From assembly GCF_900182545.1 (NCBI RefSeq), contig NZ_FXTJ01000001.1, positions 186,001 to 250,000 of the forward strand: a stretch of 64,000 bases of DNA, in the 5' to 3' direction. Shown here piece after piece: positions 38,678 to 48,309 of the stretch. The notes beneath the pieces were generated by a model. That model saw only the letters and a program-made list of their open reading frames with translations. It did no database searches and was not told the origin of the DNA. Positions within the stretch are counted from its first letter, which is position 1; each line of letters starts with the position of its first letter. The stretch comes from Geodermatophilus aquaeductus (GTDB lineage: Bacteria > Actinomycetota > Actinomycetes > Mycobacteriales > Geodermatophilaceae). Position numbers and translations under genes: made by a program.

Positions 38678-39283
38678 TCACCTCCCGGAGATCCCGGACA
38701 GCAGCCAGCGGCCGTCCTGGCGCACCAGCTCGACCTGGATGCGGTAGCGCAGCACCTGGGCCTGCGGGCCGGCGGTGCTCTGCTGCGTGGACTGGATGAC
38801 GAGCAGCACCGTCCCGGAGTCCTCGTCGGCGCTGACCACGCCGGCGCCGACGACCTCGGTCTGCACGACCGCCTGGGCGTCGACGAGCTCCTGCCGCCGG
38901 TCCTGCAACTGCGCCAGGGACTCGTCGCGCAGGTCCCCGGTGGCCACGCGGCGGACCTGCTCGATGTCGTCGTCGATGGTGACCGCGTCGAAGGAGGTCA
39001 GGTCGACGATCCCCGAGCGGGCGGCCTGCAGGACCTCGACGTAGGAGTCGGTGCGCACCGGGGACTCGTCGTCCCCGCGGAACCACGGCAGGGCCAGCCA
39101 GGTGGCCGCGGCGAGCAGCAGCACGAGCAGCACCGCGAGGACCGGCACCAGCGGGACCGACAGCCGGCGGCGGGACGCGGGGCGCTGGTCGTCAGCCTTC
39201 CCGTCCTCGGTGGTGTCCTCCGCGGGGAGCCCGGTGGCGGTCGTCCGGCTGGTCTCGTCGGCCGTGCCGATGTCCTGCGTCAC
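38678..39283 (-). CDS. Mce-associated membrane protein (first copy)
   Basis: 201 residues with a charged N-terminus, one membrane helix (about 43-67, VPLVPVLAVLLVLLLAAATWLALPWF) and an extracytoplasmic domain (IEQVRRVATGDLRDESLAQLQDRRQELVDA ... VELVRQDGRWLLSGI). Same architecture as the following gene, so probably paralogs. GTG 39283 follows a GGAGGA site. Follows mceF with a 58-base gap. Confidence 0.85.
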   Translation of the reverse strand: MTQDIGTADETSRTTATGLPAEDTTEDGKADDQRPASRRRLSVPLVPVLAVLLVLLLAAATWLALPWFRGDDESPVRTDSYVEVLQAARSGIVDLTSFDAVTIDDDIEQVRRVATGDLRDESLAQLQDRRQELVDAQAVVQTEVVGAGVVSADEDSGTVLLVIQSTQQSTAGPQAQVLRYRIQVELVRQDGRWLLSGISGR

Positions 39284-39341
39284 CGTGTCCTCCTCTCCTC
39301 GTGTGGCGGATCGGCCACTGCGCGTGACGAGCATGCCGCAC

Positions 39342-40610
39342 TCAGCCCGTCGTCCGTGCGAAGGGGAGAGCACCGAGCAGTCCGCCGAGGACGTCGTCGA
39401 CCACCGTGGCCACCGGGGGGAGCGCGCCGGCCTGGCCCTGCGGGCCGGGGGACCCGACGCCGCCGTCGCCGCCGATGTTCTGCGCGCCGCGGATGTTGGA
39501 GCCGGTCTCGTCCACGCCGTCGCCCGGGGTGGGGTCGGCACCGGCGACGACGTCGCAGCCGACGGAGTCGACGTCGACCGAGCCCACCGCCCCGGGACTG
39601 CGGGTCTGGCCCGTCGAGACGTAGCCGCTGGTGCAGGCGCGCGGGTCGTCGGCGTTGAGCACGAAGCCGAAGTGCGCCCGCAGCGTGCCGCCGTCGTTGC
39701 GGACGACGCTGAAGCCGCCGCTGACGACGTCGGGATAGGTGACCAGCATCTGCTCGACGCCGTCCAGGCGCGGGATGGTGACGCCGTTGAGGACGTCGAG
39801 GTTGCGCACCAGTGAACCCAGACCCGGCCCGGCGTTGTCGACCAGGTCCTGCAGCGCCGCGCCGGCGTCGGGGGCGTTGACCACGAGACCGCGCAGGTCG
39901 GGGTCGATGTCGACGAGCGTGTCGCTGACCGCGCGCAGGTCGCTGGCCCACTGCTCGATCGCCGAGCGGCTCTCGGCCTGCGTCCGCAGCACCGTCTGCC
40001 CGTCGGTGATCAGCTGCAGCGTCTCGGGCAGCGACTGCTCGGCGCGGGCGAGCAGCAGGTCGCCGTTGTCGATGAGCCGGGCGAGGTCGTCCCCGGCGCC
40101 GGCGAACGCGCGGCCGAGCTCGTCGACGACGACCCGCAGGTCCTCGGCGTCCAGGGAGGTGACCAGCCCGTCGACGTCGAGCAGCAGCTGCTCGACGGGG
40201 ATCGGGATGGCGGTGCGCGACTGCGGGATCACCGCGCCGTCGGCGAGGAAGGGCCCGTCGGCGGAGGCCGGGCGCAGGTCGACGTACTGCTCGCCGACGG
40301 CGCTGCGGTTGGCCACGACGGCGTCGGTGTCGGCGGGGATCGGGGCGGCGTCGGGCTCGATGGTCATCGTCACCCGGACGCCGTCGTCGGTGAGCTGCAT
40401 GTCGCTGACCCGGCCCACCGCGACGCCGCGGTAGGTGACCTCGGCGTTGACGAAGATGCCGCCGGAGTCGGCGAAGTCGGCGGCCACGTCGAAGCCGCTG
40501 CCCAGCAGCAGGCGGTCGAGGCCGACGTAGGTGAAGCCGACGTAGGAGATGCCCACCAGCGCCACCGTGGCGAAGGCGAGCAGCTGCAGCTTGATCTTGC
40601 GGGTGATCAC
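39342..40610 (-). CDS. mceF: Mce family protein MceF
   Basis: 422 residues. N-terminal helix (LQLLAFATVALVGISYVGFTYVG), MCE domain (about 38-115, TYRGVAVGRVSDMQLTDDGVRVTMTIEPD), then a helical tail and a Gly/Pro-rich C-terminus. Part of the hetero-hexamer that forms a lipid conduit from the outer layer to the YrbE permease. GTG start overlaps the mceE stop (GTGA). Confidence 0.93.
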   Translation of the reverse strand: MITRKIKLQLLAFATVALVGISYVGFTYVGLDRLLLGSGFDVAADFADSGGIFVNAEVTYRGVAVGRVSDMQLTDDGVRVTMTIEPDAAPIPADTDAVVANRSAVGEQYVDLRPASADGPFLADGAVIPQSRTAIPIPVEQLLLDVDGLVTSLDAEDLRVVVDELGRAFAGAGDDLARLIDNGDLLLARAEQSLPETLQLITDGQTVLRTQAESRSAIEQWASDLRAVSDTLVDIDPDLRGLVVNAPDAGAALQDLVDNAGPGLGSLVRNLDVLNGVTIPRLDGVEQMLVTYPDVVSGGFSVVRNDGGTLRAHFGFVLNADDPRACTSGYVSTGQTRSPGAVGSVDVDSVGCDVVAGADPTPGDGVDETGSNIRGAQNIGGDGGVGSPGPQGQAGALPPVATVVDDVLGGLLGALPFARTTG

Positions 40611-41866
40611 GGCGTGCCTCCGGTCGGGACGGCGGGCAGCCCGGGCAGCCCGGCCGGGGCGCTGCCGACCGGGCCGCCGAGCACGGTGCCCACCAGGCCG
40701 CCCAGCCCCGGCACGAGCGACGGCACCGGCGACGTCCCGGTCCCGCCGGCGCCGGCCGGCGGCGTGCCCGCGGTGCCGCACCGGCCGCCCACGAGGTCCT
40801 GCGGCTCGAGGATCTCCAGGGCGCCGGTGACCGGGTCGACGACGTAGCGGCAGAGCAGCTCGCGCAGGTCCAGGTTGAGGTTGGCGGTCATGTTCGTGAA
40901 GAGGCCGTAGCCGCCGGTGCGGGCGTCGGGCCGGTACTGCAGCGCCGACAGCGAGCTGGCCGGGAACGGATAGGTCAGCAGCAGGTCGAGGGACGCGGCG
41001 AGGTCCGGGCCCGCGGCGGCCAGCTGGGTGAGGACCGGCTGCAGCAGCTGCAGGTCGGCGACGGTGTCCCCGCCGGCCTGGTCGATCACCCGGGTGCCGA
41101 CGTCGCCGAGGCGGGACAGGCCGTCGAGCATCGAGACGAGCAGGTCGCGCTGCTCGGTCACGACGTCGAGCCCCGGCCCGATCGTGTCCAGCGCCGTCTC
41201 GATCGTCCCGGTGCGGGCGGCCAGCGACTCGGCGAGGGCGTTGACGCTGTCGAGGGCGCGGCCGATCTCGTCGCGCTGCTGGTCGAGCCCGGCGATGAAC
41301 GTGTCGAGCTGGGTGAGGGTCGCGCGGACGGCGTCCTCCCGCCCCTCGAGGGCGTCGCCGAGCTCCCGGCTGATCGTCTGCAGCTGGGCCAGCCCGCCGC
41401 CGTTGAGGACCAGCGAGAGCGCGCCGAGCAGCTCCTCCACCTCGACGTTGCGGTTGGTGCGGTCCAGCGGGATCAGCGCGCCGTCGCCGAGCTCTCCGGT
41501 GGGCGACTCGGTGCCCGGCGCGGCCAGCTCGACGTACTTCTCCCCCAGCAACGAGGACTGCTGGATCATCGCCACCGCGTTCGCCGGCAGGTCGACGTCG
41601 CCGTTGATCTCGACGGTGACGACGGCGGTCCAGTCCTCGCCGAGGGAGACGTCCTCCACCCGGCCCACGGGCACGTCGGCCACGCGGACGCCGGCCTGCG
41701 GAACGAGGTCCAGGACGTCGAGGAACTGGATCTGCACGGTGTAGGGGTCCTCGCCGACGTCCGCGCCGCCGGGCAGGTCGAGGGAGTACGCGCCGCGGAA
41801 GCCGCACCCGGACAGCAGCAGCACGCCGGCGCCCAGCGCGGCCACCCGTCGGCCCCGCCCGGTCAC
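40607..41866 (-). CDS. mceE: Mce family lipoprotein MceE
   Basis: 419 residues. Signal peptide with lipobox LLSG-Cys21, so lipid-anchored, as is usual for the fifth Mce subunit (LprK-like). MCE domain about 38-115 (VRVADVPVGRVEDVSLGEDWTAVVTVEINGD), coiled helices about 130-300, Gly/Pro-rich C-terminus. Overlaps mceD and mceF by four bases. Confidence 0.94.
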   Translation of the reverse strand: MTGRGRRVAALGAGVLLLSGCGFRGAYSLDLPGGADVGEDPYTVQIQFLDVLDLVPQAGVRVADVPVGRVEDVSLGEDWTAVVTVEINGDVDLPANAVAMIQQSSLLGEKYVELAAPGTESPTGELGDGALIPLDRTNRNVEVEELLGALSLVLNGGGLAQLQTISRELGDALEGREDAVRATLTQLDTFIAGLDQQRDEIGRALDSVNALAESLAARTGTIETALDTIGPGLDVVTEQRDLLVSMLDGLSRLGDVGTRVIDQAGGDTVADLQLLQPVLTQLAAAGPDLAASLDLLLTYPFPASSLSALQYRPDARTGGYGLFTNMTANLNLDLRELLCRYVVDPVTGALEILEPQDLVGGRCGTAGTPPAGAGGTGTSPVPSLVPGLGGLVGTVLGGPVGSAPAGLPGLPAVPTGGTP

Positions 41867-43104
41867 TGCTGGCTCCCCGGGACGAGCGGCAGGCCGATCA
41901 GCGGGGTGCCGCCGGTCCGCGGCGTCGTGCCGCCGCCGAACAGCGTGCCGAGCAGCTCCTGCAGGTCGGGCACGCCGTTGCCGTTGAGGTCGTCGAGCTG
42001 GCCGTCGTTGCCGGGGTCCCCGGACAGCAGCCGCACGCAGATCTGCTCGACCGGCGGGAGCTGCAGGAAGGAGGTCAGGTCGGTCAGGCCGACGCCGGCG
42101 ACCTGCAGGCGGCCGGCCGAGGCCAGCAGCTGGCAGACCATGACCTCCGGGTTGGTCGACCCCAGCGAGTTGTCGCGGGTGTCGAGCGTGCCGTAGTCGG
42201 GGTTGTAGGCGTGCGCGACGTTGCCGAGCGCCGCGGGCGCGACGTCGAGCACCTCGGCCAGCGCCTGGCGCTGCTGGACCAGCGTGAGGGTGACGTCGGC
42301 CAGCCGGTCGACGTTGGTGGTCAGCAGCGTGGTGTTGGTCTGCACGAAGGTGGCGATCTCGGCCAGCGCCGAGGACAGCAGCTGCACCGCGGCGGCGAGG
42401 TCCTCGCGCTCCCCCTCGAGCTGCTCGGCGACCGCGGCGAGGTTGTCGTTGAACTGCCCGACCTGGGTGTCGACCGTGGCCAGCGCCGAGGTGAAGGTCT
42501 GCAGGTTCTCCACCGAGCCGAACAGGTCCTCGCGGTTCTCCGACAGGGTCTGCACCGCCTGCGAGAAGCCGGTCAGCGTCCGGTTGAGGGCGTCACCGTT
42601 GCCCTCGAGGTTGTCCGCGCCGGTGGCCAGCAGGTCCGCCAGCGCGCCGTCCTCGTTCGCGCCGGTCGGGCCGAGCGCGGTCGAGAGCTCGTCGAGGGCG
42701 CCGTAGACGGCGTCGAGCTCGACCGGCGTCGCGGTCCGGGACAGGTCCAGCTCCGCGCCGTCCTCCATCGTGGGGCCGCCGTCGTAGACCGGGGAGAACT
42801 GCACGTAGCGGTCGCTGACCAGCGACGGCGCGAGGACGACCGCGTCGGCGTCGGCCGGGATGTCGTAGTCCTCGTCGACCAGCATGTCCACGCGCACCCG
42901 GTCACCCGTGGGGACGACGGCGGTGATCGCGCCGACGTCGATGCCGAGGACGCGCACGTCCCCGCCCTCGTAGACGCCGACGGCCTGGTCGAACCAGGCG
43001 GTCACGCGCATCTGGCCGGCCGGGCGCAGGACGGTCCAGCCGACCGCGCCCACCAGGACGAGCGCGGCGGCCAGCGCGACGCCGCGCTGCAGCGTCCCCG
43101 TCAC
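41863..43104 (-). CDS. mceD: Mce family protein MceD
   Basis: 413 residues. N-terminal anchor (GVALAAALVLVGAVGWTVL), MCE domain about 30-105 (GGDVRVLGIDVGAITAVVPTGDRVRVDMLVDE) and a long helical region, ending in a Gly/Thr/Pro-rich segment. Contains GNDGQLDDLNGNGVPDLQELL, resembling a calcium-binding dockerin/EF-type loop (DxNxDGxxD-like), an odd insertion for this family. GTGA overlap with mceC. Confidence 0.92.
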   Translation of the reverse strand: MTGTLQRGVALAAALVLVGAVGWTVLRPAGQMRVTAWFDQAVGVYEGGDVRVLGIDVGAITAVVPTGDRVRVDMLVDEDYDIPADADAVVLAPSLVSDRYVQFSPVYDGGPTMEDGAELDLSRTATPVELDAVYGALDELSTALGPTGANEDGALADLLATGADNLEGNGDALNRTLTGFSQAVQTLSENREDLFGSVENLQTFTSALATVDTQVGQFNDNLAAVAEQLEGEREDLAAAVQLLSSALAEIATFVQTNTTLLTTNVDRLADVTLTLVQQRQALAEVLDVAPAALGNVAHAYNPDYGTLDTRDNSLGSTNPEVMVCQLLASAGRLQVAGVGLTDLTSFLQLPPVEQICVRLLSGDPGNDGQLDDLNGNGVPDLQELLGTLFGGGTTPRTGGTPLIGLPLVPGSQQ

Positions 43105-44135
43105 TGCCCCTCCTCACAGGAGACGAGACCACCGGGCAGCTGGGCGGCGCCCCCGCAGAGCACCGACCCGACGGCGCCGGGCAGCAGGTTCTCCACGAAG
43201 CTGTCGAACCAGCGGCCGTTGCCCAGGGTGTTGGTGAAGACCCGGACGAACGGCGCCAGGTTGGCGACGGTCTGCCCGAGGGCCTCGCGGTTGCGCGAGA
43301 GGATGTCGGTGACGGTCGCCAGCTGCTGCAGCGCCGGGGTGAGGGCCTCGCGGTTGTCCGCGACCAGGCCCGACAGCTGCTGCGCCAGGGTCTGCGTGTT
43401 GGTCAGGATCGAGTCGATGAGCTGACGCCGCTCCTGCACCTCGGTGAGCAGGGTGTTGGAGTCCAGGATCAGCTGGGTGAACTCGCCGTTGCGGTCGGCG
43501 AGGACCTGGGTCACGTCCCGGGTGGCCGACAGGAGCTGCTCGAGCTGGGCGTCGCGCGAGGCGATCGTGTCCGAGAGCCGGGCCAGCCCGTCCAGGGACG
43601 TGCGGACCTCGTCGGGGGTGTCGGCGAAGGTCTGCGACAGCACCTCGAAGGAGCTCGCCAGCTGGGCGGTGTCGATGTCGTCGACCGTCGTGGACAGGTC
43701 CGCGAAGGCCTCGACGACGTCGTAGGGCGAGGCGGTCCGCTGCAGCGGGATGCGCTGCCCGGGGTCCAGCGGCGAGGTGCCGCGCGGGACGAGCGCGAGG
43801 TACTTGGCGCCGAGCACCGTCTCGATCTTGATGGCCGCCTCGGACCGGTCGCCGACGAAGGCGTCGCGGACGCGGAACTCCACGGTCACCGCGCCGTCCT
43901 CGAGCGCCAGGCTCTCGACCTGGCCGACCTTGACGCCGGCCACCCGCACCGGGTCGTCGGGGCGGAGCCCGGCGGCCTCGGAGAACTGGGCGCGGTAGAC
44001 GGTGCCGCCGCCGATGAGCGGCAGCGACTGCGCGTTGAACGCCAGGAACACCAGGAGCGCGATGACGGAGAGGCTCACCGCCCCGATGACGACCGGGTCG
44101 CGGTCGCGGAAGGGCGTGGCCGCACGGCGGGCCAT
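43101..44135 (-). CDS. mceC: Mce family protein MceC
   Basis: 344 residues. Starts MARRAATPFRDRDPVVIGAVSLSVIALLVFLAF, a cytosolic stub plus membrane helix, then the MCE domain (VRVAGVKVGQVESLALEDGAVTVEFRV). ATG 44135 shares a base with the mceB stop (TGATG). Helical region with regularly spaced heptads follows. Confidence 0.92.
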   Translation of the reverse strand: MARRAATPFRDRDPVVIGAVSLSVIALLVFLAFNAQSLPLIGGGTVYRAQFSEAAGLRPDDPVRVAGVKVGQVESLALEDGAVTVEFRVRDAFVGDRSEAAIKIETVLGAKYLALVPRGTSPLDPGQRIPLQRTASPYDVVEAFADLSTTVDDIDTAQLASSFEVLSQTFADTPDEVRTSLDGLARLSDTIASRDAQLEQLLSATRDVTQVLADRNGEFTQLILDSNTLLTEVQERRQLIDSILTNTQTLAQQLSGLVADNREALTPALQQLATVTDILSRNREALGQTVANLAPFVRVFTNTLGNGRWFDSFVENLLPGAVGSVLCGGAAQLPGGLVSCEEGQ

Positions 44136-45172
44136 CAGCACCCCCTCGCGCCGGAGCCGAGCCCGCCGGCCGGGATGGTGCTCGGCTCGCTCGCGCCGGG
44201 CAGGGTCACCGTGCCCGACGCCCCGCACAGGTAGAAGTTGAACCAGCTGCCGTTGACGGCGGTCCGGGTGATCAGGTCGATCTTGGTCGGGGCGAGCTGC
44301 AGGAAGTCCTCCACGACGTCGCCGGTGTCGGCGAGGTTGCCGGCCAGGTCATCGAGGGCGGCGATGTCGGCCGAGAGCGGGGCGCGGGCGTCGTCGAGGA
44401 ACCCGGCGGTGGTCACGGCCAGGCCGTCGATGGTCTGCAGCGCGTCGAAGATCGCGTCGCGGTCCTCGGTCAGCCCGCTGACGAACTGCTGCAGGGAGAC
44501 CACGAGCGACGACAGCTGCTCGTCGCGGGCGGCGACGGTGCCCATCACCGACGTCAGGTTGTCGATCACGCTGCCGATGACGGCGTCCTTGTCGGCCAGC
44601 GCCGAGGTCAGCGAGCCGACGTGGCCGAGCAGGCTCTCCACCGTCCCGCCCTCGCCCTGGAACACCTGGATGATCTCGAAGGACAGCCGGTTGACGTCCT
44701 GCGGCGAGAGCGCCTGGAACAGCGGCTGGAACCCGCCGAACAGCGTCGTCAGGTCCAGCGCCGGCCGCGTCTGGGCCAGCGGGATGGTGGCGCCGGCGTC
44801 GAGCGTGCGCCCGGCCGACCCCTCCCCCTCGGTGAGCGCGACGTAGCGCTGGCCGACGAGGTTGCGGTAGCGGATGGTCGCCTGCACCGAGGTCGGCAGC
44901 GCGACGTCGGCGTCGACCTCGAGGGTCACCTCGGCCACCGGCCGGTCGGTCTGCTCTGACAGGCCGATCCCGGTCACCTGGCCCACCCGGACGCCGGCGA
45001 TGCGCACCTCGTCGCCCTCGACCAGGCCGGCGACGTCGGTGAACTGCGCCCGGTACCCAAGCGGCTCGCCGTACCCGGCGTTGGTGATGGTGGTGACGAG
45101 CACGTAGCTGGCCAGCACGGTGACCAGCGCGAAGACGGCCAGCTTGGTCAGCGGCGCGGCGAGGCCCCTCAT
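44135..45172 (-). CDS. mceB: Mce family protein MceB
   Basis: 345 residues. N-terminal helix (TKLAVFALVTVLASYVLVTTI), MCE domain (VRIAGVRVGQVTGIGLSEQTDRPVAEVTLEV), a helical domain and the C-terminal WFNFYLCGASG typical of MceB. Starts 58 bases after mceA, the widest gap among the six Mce genes. Confidence 0.93.
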   Translation of the reverse strand: MRGLAAPLTKLAVFALVTVLASYVLVTTITNAGYGEPLGYRAQFTDVAGLVEGDEVRIAGVRVGQVTGIGLSEQTDRPVAEVTLEVDADVALPTSVQATIRYRNLVGQRYVALTEGEGSAGRTLDAGATIPLAQTRPALDLTTLFGGFQPLFQALSPQDVNRLSFEIIQVFQGEGGTVESLLGHVGSLTSALADKDAVIGSVIDNLTSVMGTVAARDEQLSSLVVSLQQFVSGLTEDRDAIFDALQTIDGLAVTTAGFLDDARAPLSADIAALDDLAGNLADTGDVVEDFLQLAPTKIDLITRTAVNGSWFNFYLCGASGTVTLPGASEPSTIPAGGLGSGARGC

Positions 45173-45230
45173 CGCAGCGCCCTCCCCGCTCCGCGGCCGA
45201 TCGCTCCGCTCCTCGCTCGCCGGCGCTCGC

Positions 45231-46622
45231 TCATCGGAGAACCACCTGGGTCCCGCGCAGCAGCGGCGCCATCGTCGAGGCGGACAGGTCGGACACCTCG
45301 CCGGGCTCCACGCCGGTCTGGTAGCCGAGGATGCTGCGCACGAAGTCCAGCTCCGCCGTCGAGCCGGCCAGGCCCGTCGGCAGGGAGGTGCCGGCCGTGG
45401 AGGTGACCGTGGGGTTGGGCTCGCCGGCGCCGGCGGGGACGTCGTCGGGGTCGCGCCCGCCGAGGCAGTTCGGGTTGCCGCTGAGCGGGTTGTCCACCGA
45501 GTCGACGCCGTCCTCGGGCGGGACCGGGCAGTAGTACTCCCCGCGGTCGGCCGCGGCGATGATCGCGTCGATGTCGTCGAGGCCCTGGCAGTCCGGCCCG
45601 GACCGGTCGAGGTAGGCCGGCTGGTCCCCGGGCTGGTAGGGGTTGCGGGGCGGCAGGGTCACGGTGATGTCCAGGTTCAGCGCGGGGTCGCCGTCGCCGC
45701 CGAATGCCTCGGTGATCATCGGCTTGAACCGGGCCAGGCCGTCGAGCAGGCACGGGTACTCCGGCGAGTACTCGGCGAACAGCCCGAGCACCGGCAGCGA
45801 GGTGGCGGCCAGCGAGATGAGGTCGCGCTCGTTGGCCTCGAGGAAGCCGGCCGCGGTGGAGGCCGAGCCGCCGACGACGGTGAACGTGCGGCGCAGCTGC
45901 TCGGACTGGTCGACCAGCGTCTGCGAGGTCACCGACAGGTCGTCCAGGACGGCGAGCAGGTCGTCGGCCGCCGACGTGTAGGTGTCGGCGACGTCGGCCA
46001 GCCCGCTGATGTCGGCCTGCAGCTCGGGCAGGACGGTGTTGAGCTCGCCCACGTAGCCGCCGATCGAGGCGAGGTTCTCCCCCAGCCGGTCGCCGCGGCC
46101 GCGCAGCGCCGAGGCCACCGCGCCGAGCGTGTAGCTGAGGTCCTGCGGCTCGACGGCGCGCAGCAGCGGCAGCAGGTCGTCGATCACCCGCTGCAGCTCG
46201 ACGGCGTTCTCCGTGCGGTCCTGCCCGATCTCGTCGCCGTCGGCCAGCCGCTCCCCCGACGGCTGCTCGGGCACGACGAGCGACACGTACCGCTCGCCGA
46301 ACAGCGTCTTGGGCAGCAGCCGGGCGGTGACGTCGGCCGGTATCTGTTCGAGGTACCGCGGCCGGATGCCGAGCTCGATGGTGGCGCCGTCGGCACCGGC
46401 CTCCACGGAGCGGACCTCGCCCACGATGACCCCGCGCACCTTGACGTCGGAGGACTCCTGGAGCTGGTTGCCCACCGTGTCGGCGTGCAGGAGCACGCGG
46501 GCGGTGTCGGTGAACGCCTTGGTGTAGAGCGCCACCGTCAGCCCGAGCAGCAGCACCAGGACGACGAGGAACGCCACACCCTGCAACCGCCGGCGCACGA
46601 CGGCGCCCCTGCCCCCGCTCAT
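45231..46622 (-). CDS. mceA: Mce family protein MceA
   Basis: 463 residues. N-terminal membrane helix (LQGVAFLVVLVLLLGLTVALY), MCE domain (VKVRGVIVGEVRSVEAGADGATIELGI), long helical region, and a C-terminal extracellular part with Cys pairs and NPYQPGDQPAYLDRSGPDCQG. First Mce subunit after the permeases; adjacent yrbEB ends eight bases upstream. Confidence 0.93.
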   Translation of the reverse strand: MSGGRGAVVRRRLQGVAFLVVLVLLLGLTVALYTKAFTDTARVLLHADTVGNQLQESSDVKVRGVIVGEVRSVEAGADGATIELGIRPRYLEQIPADVTARLLPKTLFGERYVSLVVPEQPSGERLADGDEIGQDRTENAVELQRVIDDLLPLLRAVEPQDLSYTLGAVASALRGRGDRLGENLASIGGYVGELNTVLPELQADISGLADVADTYTSAADDLLAVLDDLSVTSQTLVDQSEQLRRTFTVVGGSASTAAGFLEANERDLISLAATSLPVLGLFAEYSPEYPCLLDGLARFKPMITEAFGGDGDPALNLDITVTLPPRNPYQPGDQPAYLDRSGPDCQGLDDIDAIIAAADRGEYYCPVPPEDGVDSVDNPLSGNPNCLGGRDPDDVPAGAGEPNPTVTSTAGTSLPTGLAGSTAELDFVRSILGYQTGVEPGEVSDLSASTMAPLLRGTQVVLR

Positions 46623-46629
46623 CGCCGGC

Positions 46630-47499
46630 TCACCCCGCGATCCGGACGGTCGTCGTCGAACCCCAGATGGCCAGCGAGAGGAACAGGTCGATGACCATGA
46701 CCGCCACGATCGAGAAGCGCACCGCCCGGCCCACGGCGAGGCCGACCCCGGCGGGGCCGCCGCTGGCCCGGTAGCCGTAGTAGCAGTGGCTCAGGATGAT
46801 CACGACGGCGAAGACGAGCACCTTGACGAAGGACCACAGCACGTCCTGCGGCGGCAGGAAGAGGGTGAAGTAGTGGTCGTAGGTGCCGGCCGACTGGGCG
46901 TAGGCCTCGGTGGTGATGGTCCGGGTGGCGAAGTAGCTGCTCAGCAGGCCGATGACGTAGAGCGGCACGACCGCGACGAAGCCGGCGACGATGCGGGTGG
47001 TCACCAGGAACGGCAGCGAGGGCACGCCCATGACCTCGAGGGCGTCGATCTCCTCGTTGATCCGCATGGCGCCGATCTGCGCGGTGAAGCCGCAGCCGAC
47101 GGTGGCCGACAGCGCCAGCCCAGCGACCAGCGGCGCGATCTCGCGGGTGTTGAAGTACGCCGAGAGGAAGCCGGTGAACGCCGAGGTGCCGAGCTGGTCG
47201 AGGGCCGCGTAGCCCTGCAGGCCGACCTCGGTGCCGGTGAAGAAGGACAGGAACGCGATGACGCCGACGGTGCCGCCGATGACGGCCAGCGCGCCGGTGC
47301 CGAAGGTGACCTCGGCGAGCAGCCGGAGGGTCTCCCGCTTGTAGCGGCGCAGCGTGCGCGGCGTCCAGGCCAGGGCGCGGCCGTAGAAGGACAGCTGGTC
47401 GCCGAGGTCCTCGAGGGTGTCCATCGGCCGGCCGTAGAGGCGGCGGACCAGGCGGCGCGCGCCGACGCGGACCCGGTCGACCGGGGAGAGCAGCGCCAT
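46630..47499 (-). CDS. yrbEB: MlaE/YrbE family permease B of the Mce system
   Basis: 289 residues with five or six membrane segments. GCGFTAQIGAMRINEEIDALEVMGVPSLPFLVTTRI is the YrbE hallmark (the EIDALEVMG loop that couples to the ATPase). Works as a heterodimer with the preceding permease. Separated from it by three bases. Confidence 0.95.
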   Translation of the reverse strand: MALLSPVDRVRVGARRLVRRLYGRPMDTLEDLGDQLSFYGRALAWTPRTLRRYKRETLRLLAEVTFGTGALAVIGGTVGVIAFLSFFTGTEVGLQGYAALDQLGTSAFTGFLSAYFNTREIAPLVAGLALSATVGCGFTAQIGAMRINEEIDALEVMGVPSLPFLVTTRIVAGFVAVVPLYVIGLLSSYFATRTITTEAYAQSAGTYDHYFTLFLPPQDVLWSFVKVLVFAVVIILSHCYYGYRASGGPAGVGLAVGRAVRFSIVAVMVIDLFLSLAIWGSTTTVRIAG

Positions 47500-47502
47500 C
47501 GG

Positions 47503-48309
47503 TCACTGCCCCTTCGGCGGGACGAGCTGGAAGTAGATCGCCGTCATCACGAAGTTGACCGCGAACAGCAGCAGGAAGGTGATGACCACCGACTGGTTCA
47601 CCGCGTCCCCGACGCCCTTGGGGCCACCGCCGGCCCGCAGGCCCTTGTAGGACGCGACGATCCCGGCGATCAGCCCGAACACCAGCGCCTTGATCTCCCC
47701 GGACCAGAAGTCCTCGACCTGCGCCAGCGCGCCGAACGAGGCCAGGTAGGCACCCGGGGTGCCGCCCTGCAGGACGACGTTGAAGAAGTAGCCACCGGCG
47801 ACGCCGACCACGCTGACCAGGCCGTTGAGCAGCGTGGCCACCAGCATCGCGGCCAGCACCCGCGGGACGACGAGGCGCTGGATCGGGTTGATCCCGAGCA
47901 CCTCCATGGCGTCGATCTCGTCGCGGATCTTGCGGGCGCCGAGGTCGGCGCAGATGGCCGAGCCGCCCGCACCGGCGATGAGCAGCGCGGTGACGATCGG
48001 GCTGGCCTCCCGGAGGACGGCGAGCACCGAGGCCGACCCGGTGAAGGACTGCGCCCCGAGCTGGCGGGTCAGCGATCCCAGCTGCAGGGCGATGACCGCG
48101 CCGAAGGGGATGGCGACCAGCGCCGTCGGCAGGATGGTGACGCTGGCGACGAACCAGGTCTGCTGGACGAACTCGCGCAGCTGGAACGGCCGCCTGGGCA
48201 GGGCCCGGAAGGTGTCGAGCGCGAAGGCGAACAGCGTGCCGCTGGCGCGCAGCGGCCGGGCCGGGGAGAGCGGACCGTCGAGCAGACCCGGCGCCTCCGG
48301 CCCCGTCAC
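47503..48309 (-). CDS. yrbEA: MlaE/YrbE family permease A of the Mce system
   Basis: 268 residues. AGAGGSAICADLGARKIRDEIDAMEVLGINPIQRLVVPR is the coupling-loop signature, within a five/six-helix fold. GTG 48309 overlaps the ATPase stop (GTGA); the longer upstream frame is antisense-type noise inside the ATPase gene. Confidence 0.95.
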   Translation of the reverse strand: MTGPEAPGLLDGPLSPARPLRASGTLFAFALDTFRALPRRPFQLREFVQQTWFVASVTILPTALVAIPFGAVIALQLGSLTRQLGAQSFTGSASVLAVLREASPIVTALLIAGAGGSAICADLGARKIRDEIDAMEVLGINPIQRLVVPRVLAAMLVATLLNGLVSVVGVAGGYFFNVVLQGGTPGAYLASFGALAQVEDFWSGEIKALVFGLIAGIVASYKGLRAGGGPKGVGDAVNQSVVITFLLLFAVNFVMTAIYFQLVPPKGQ

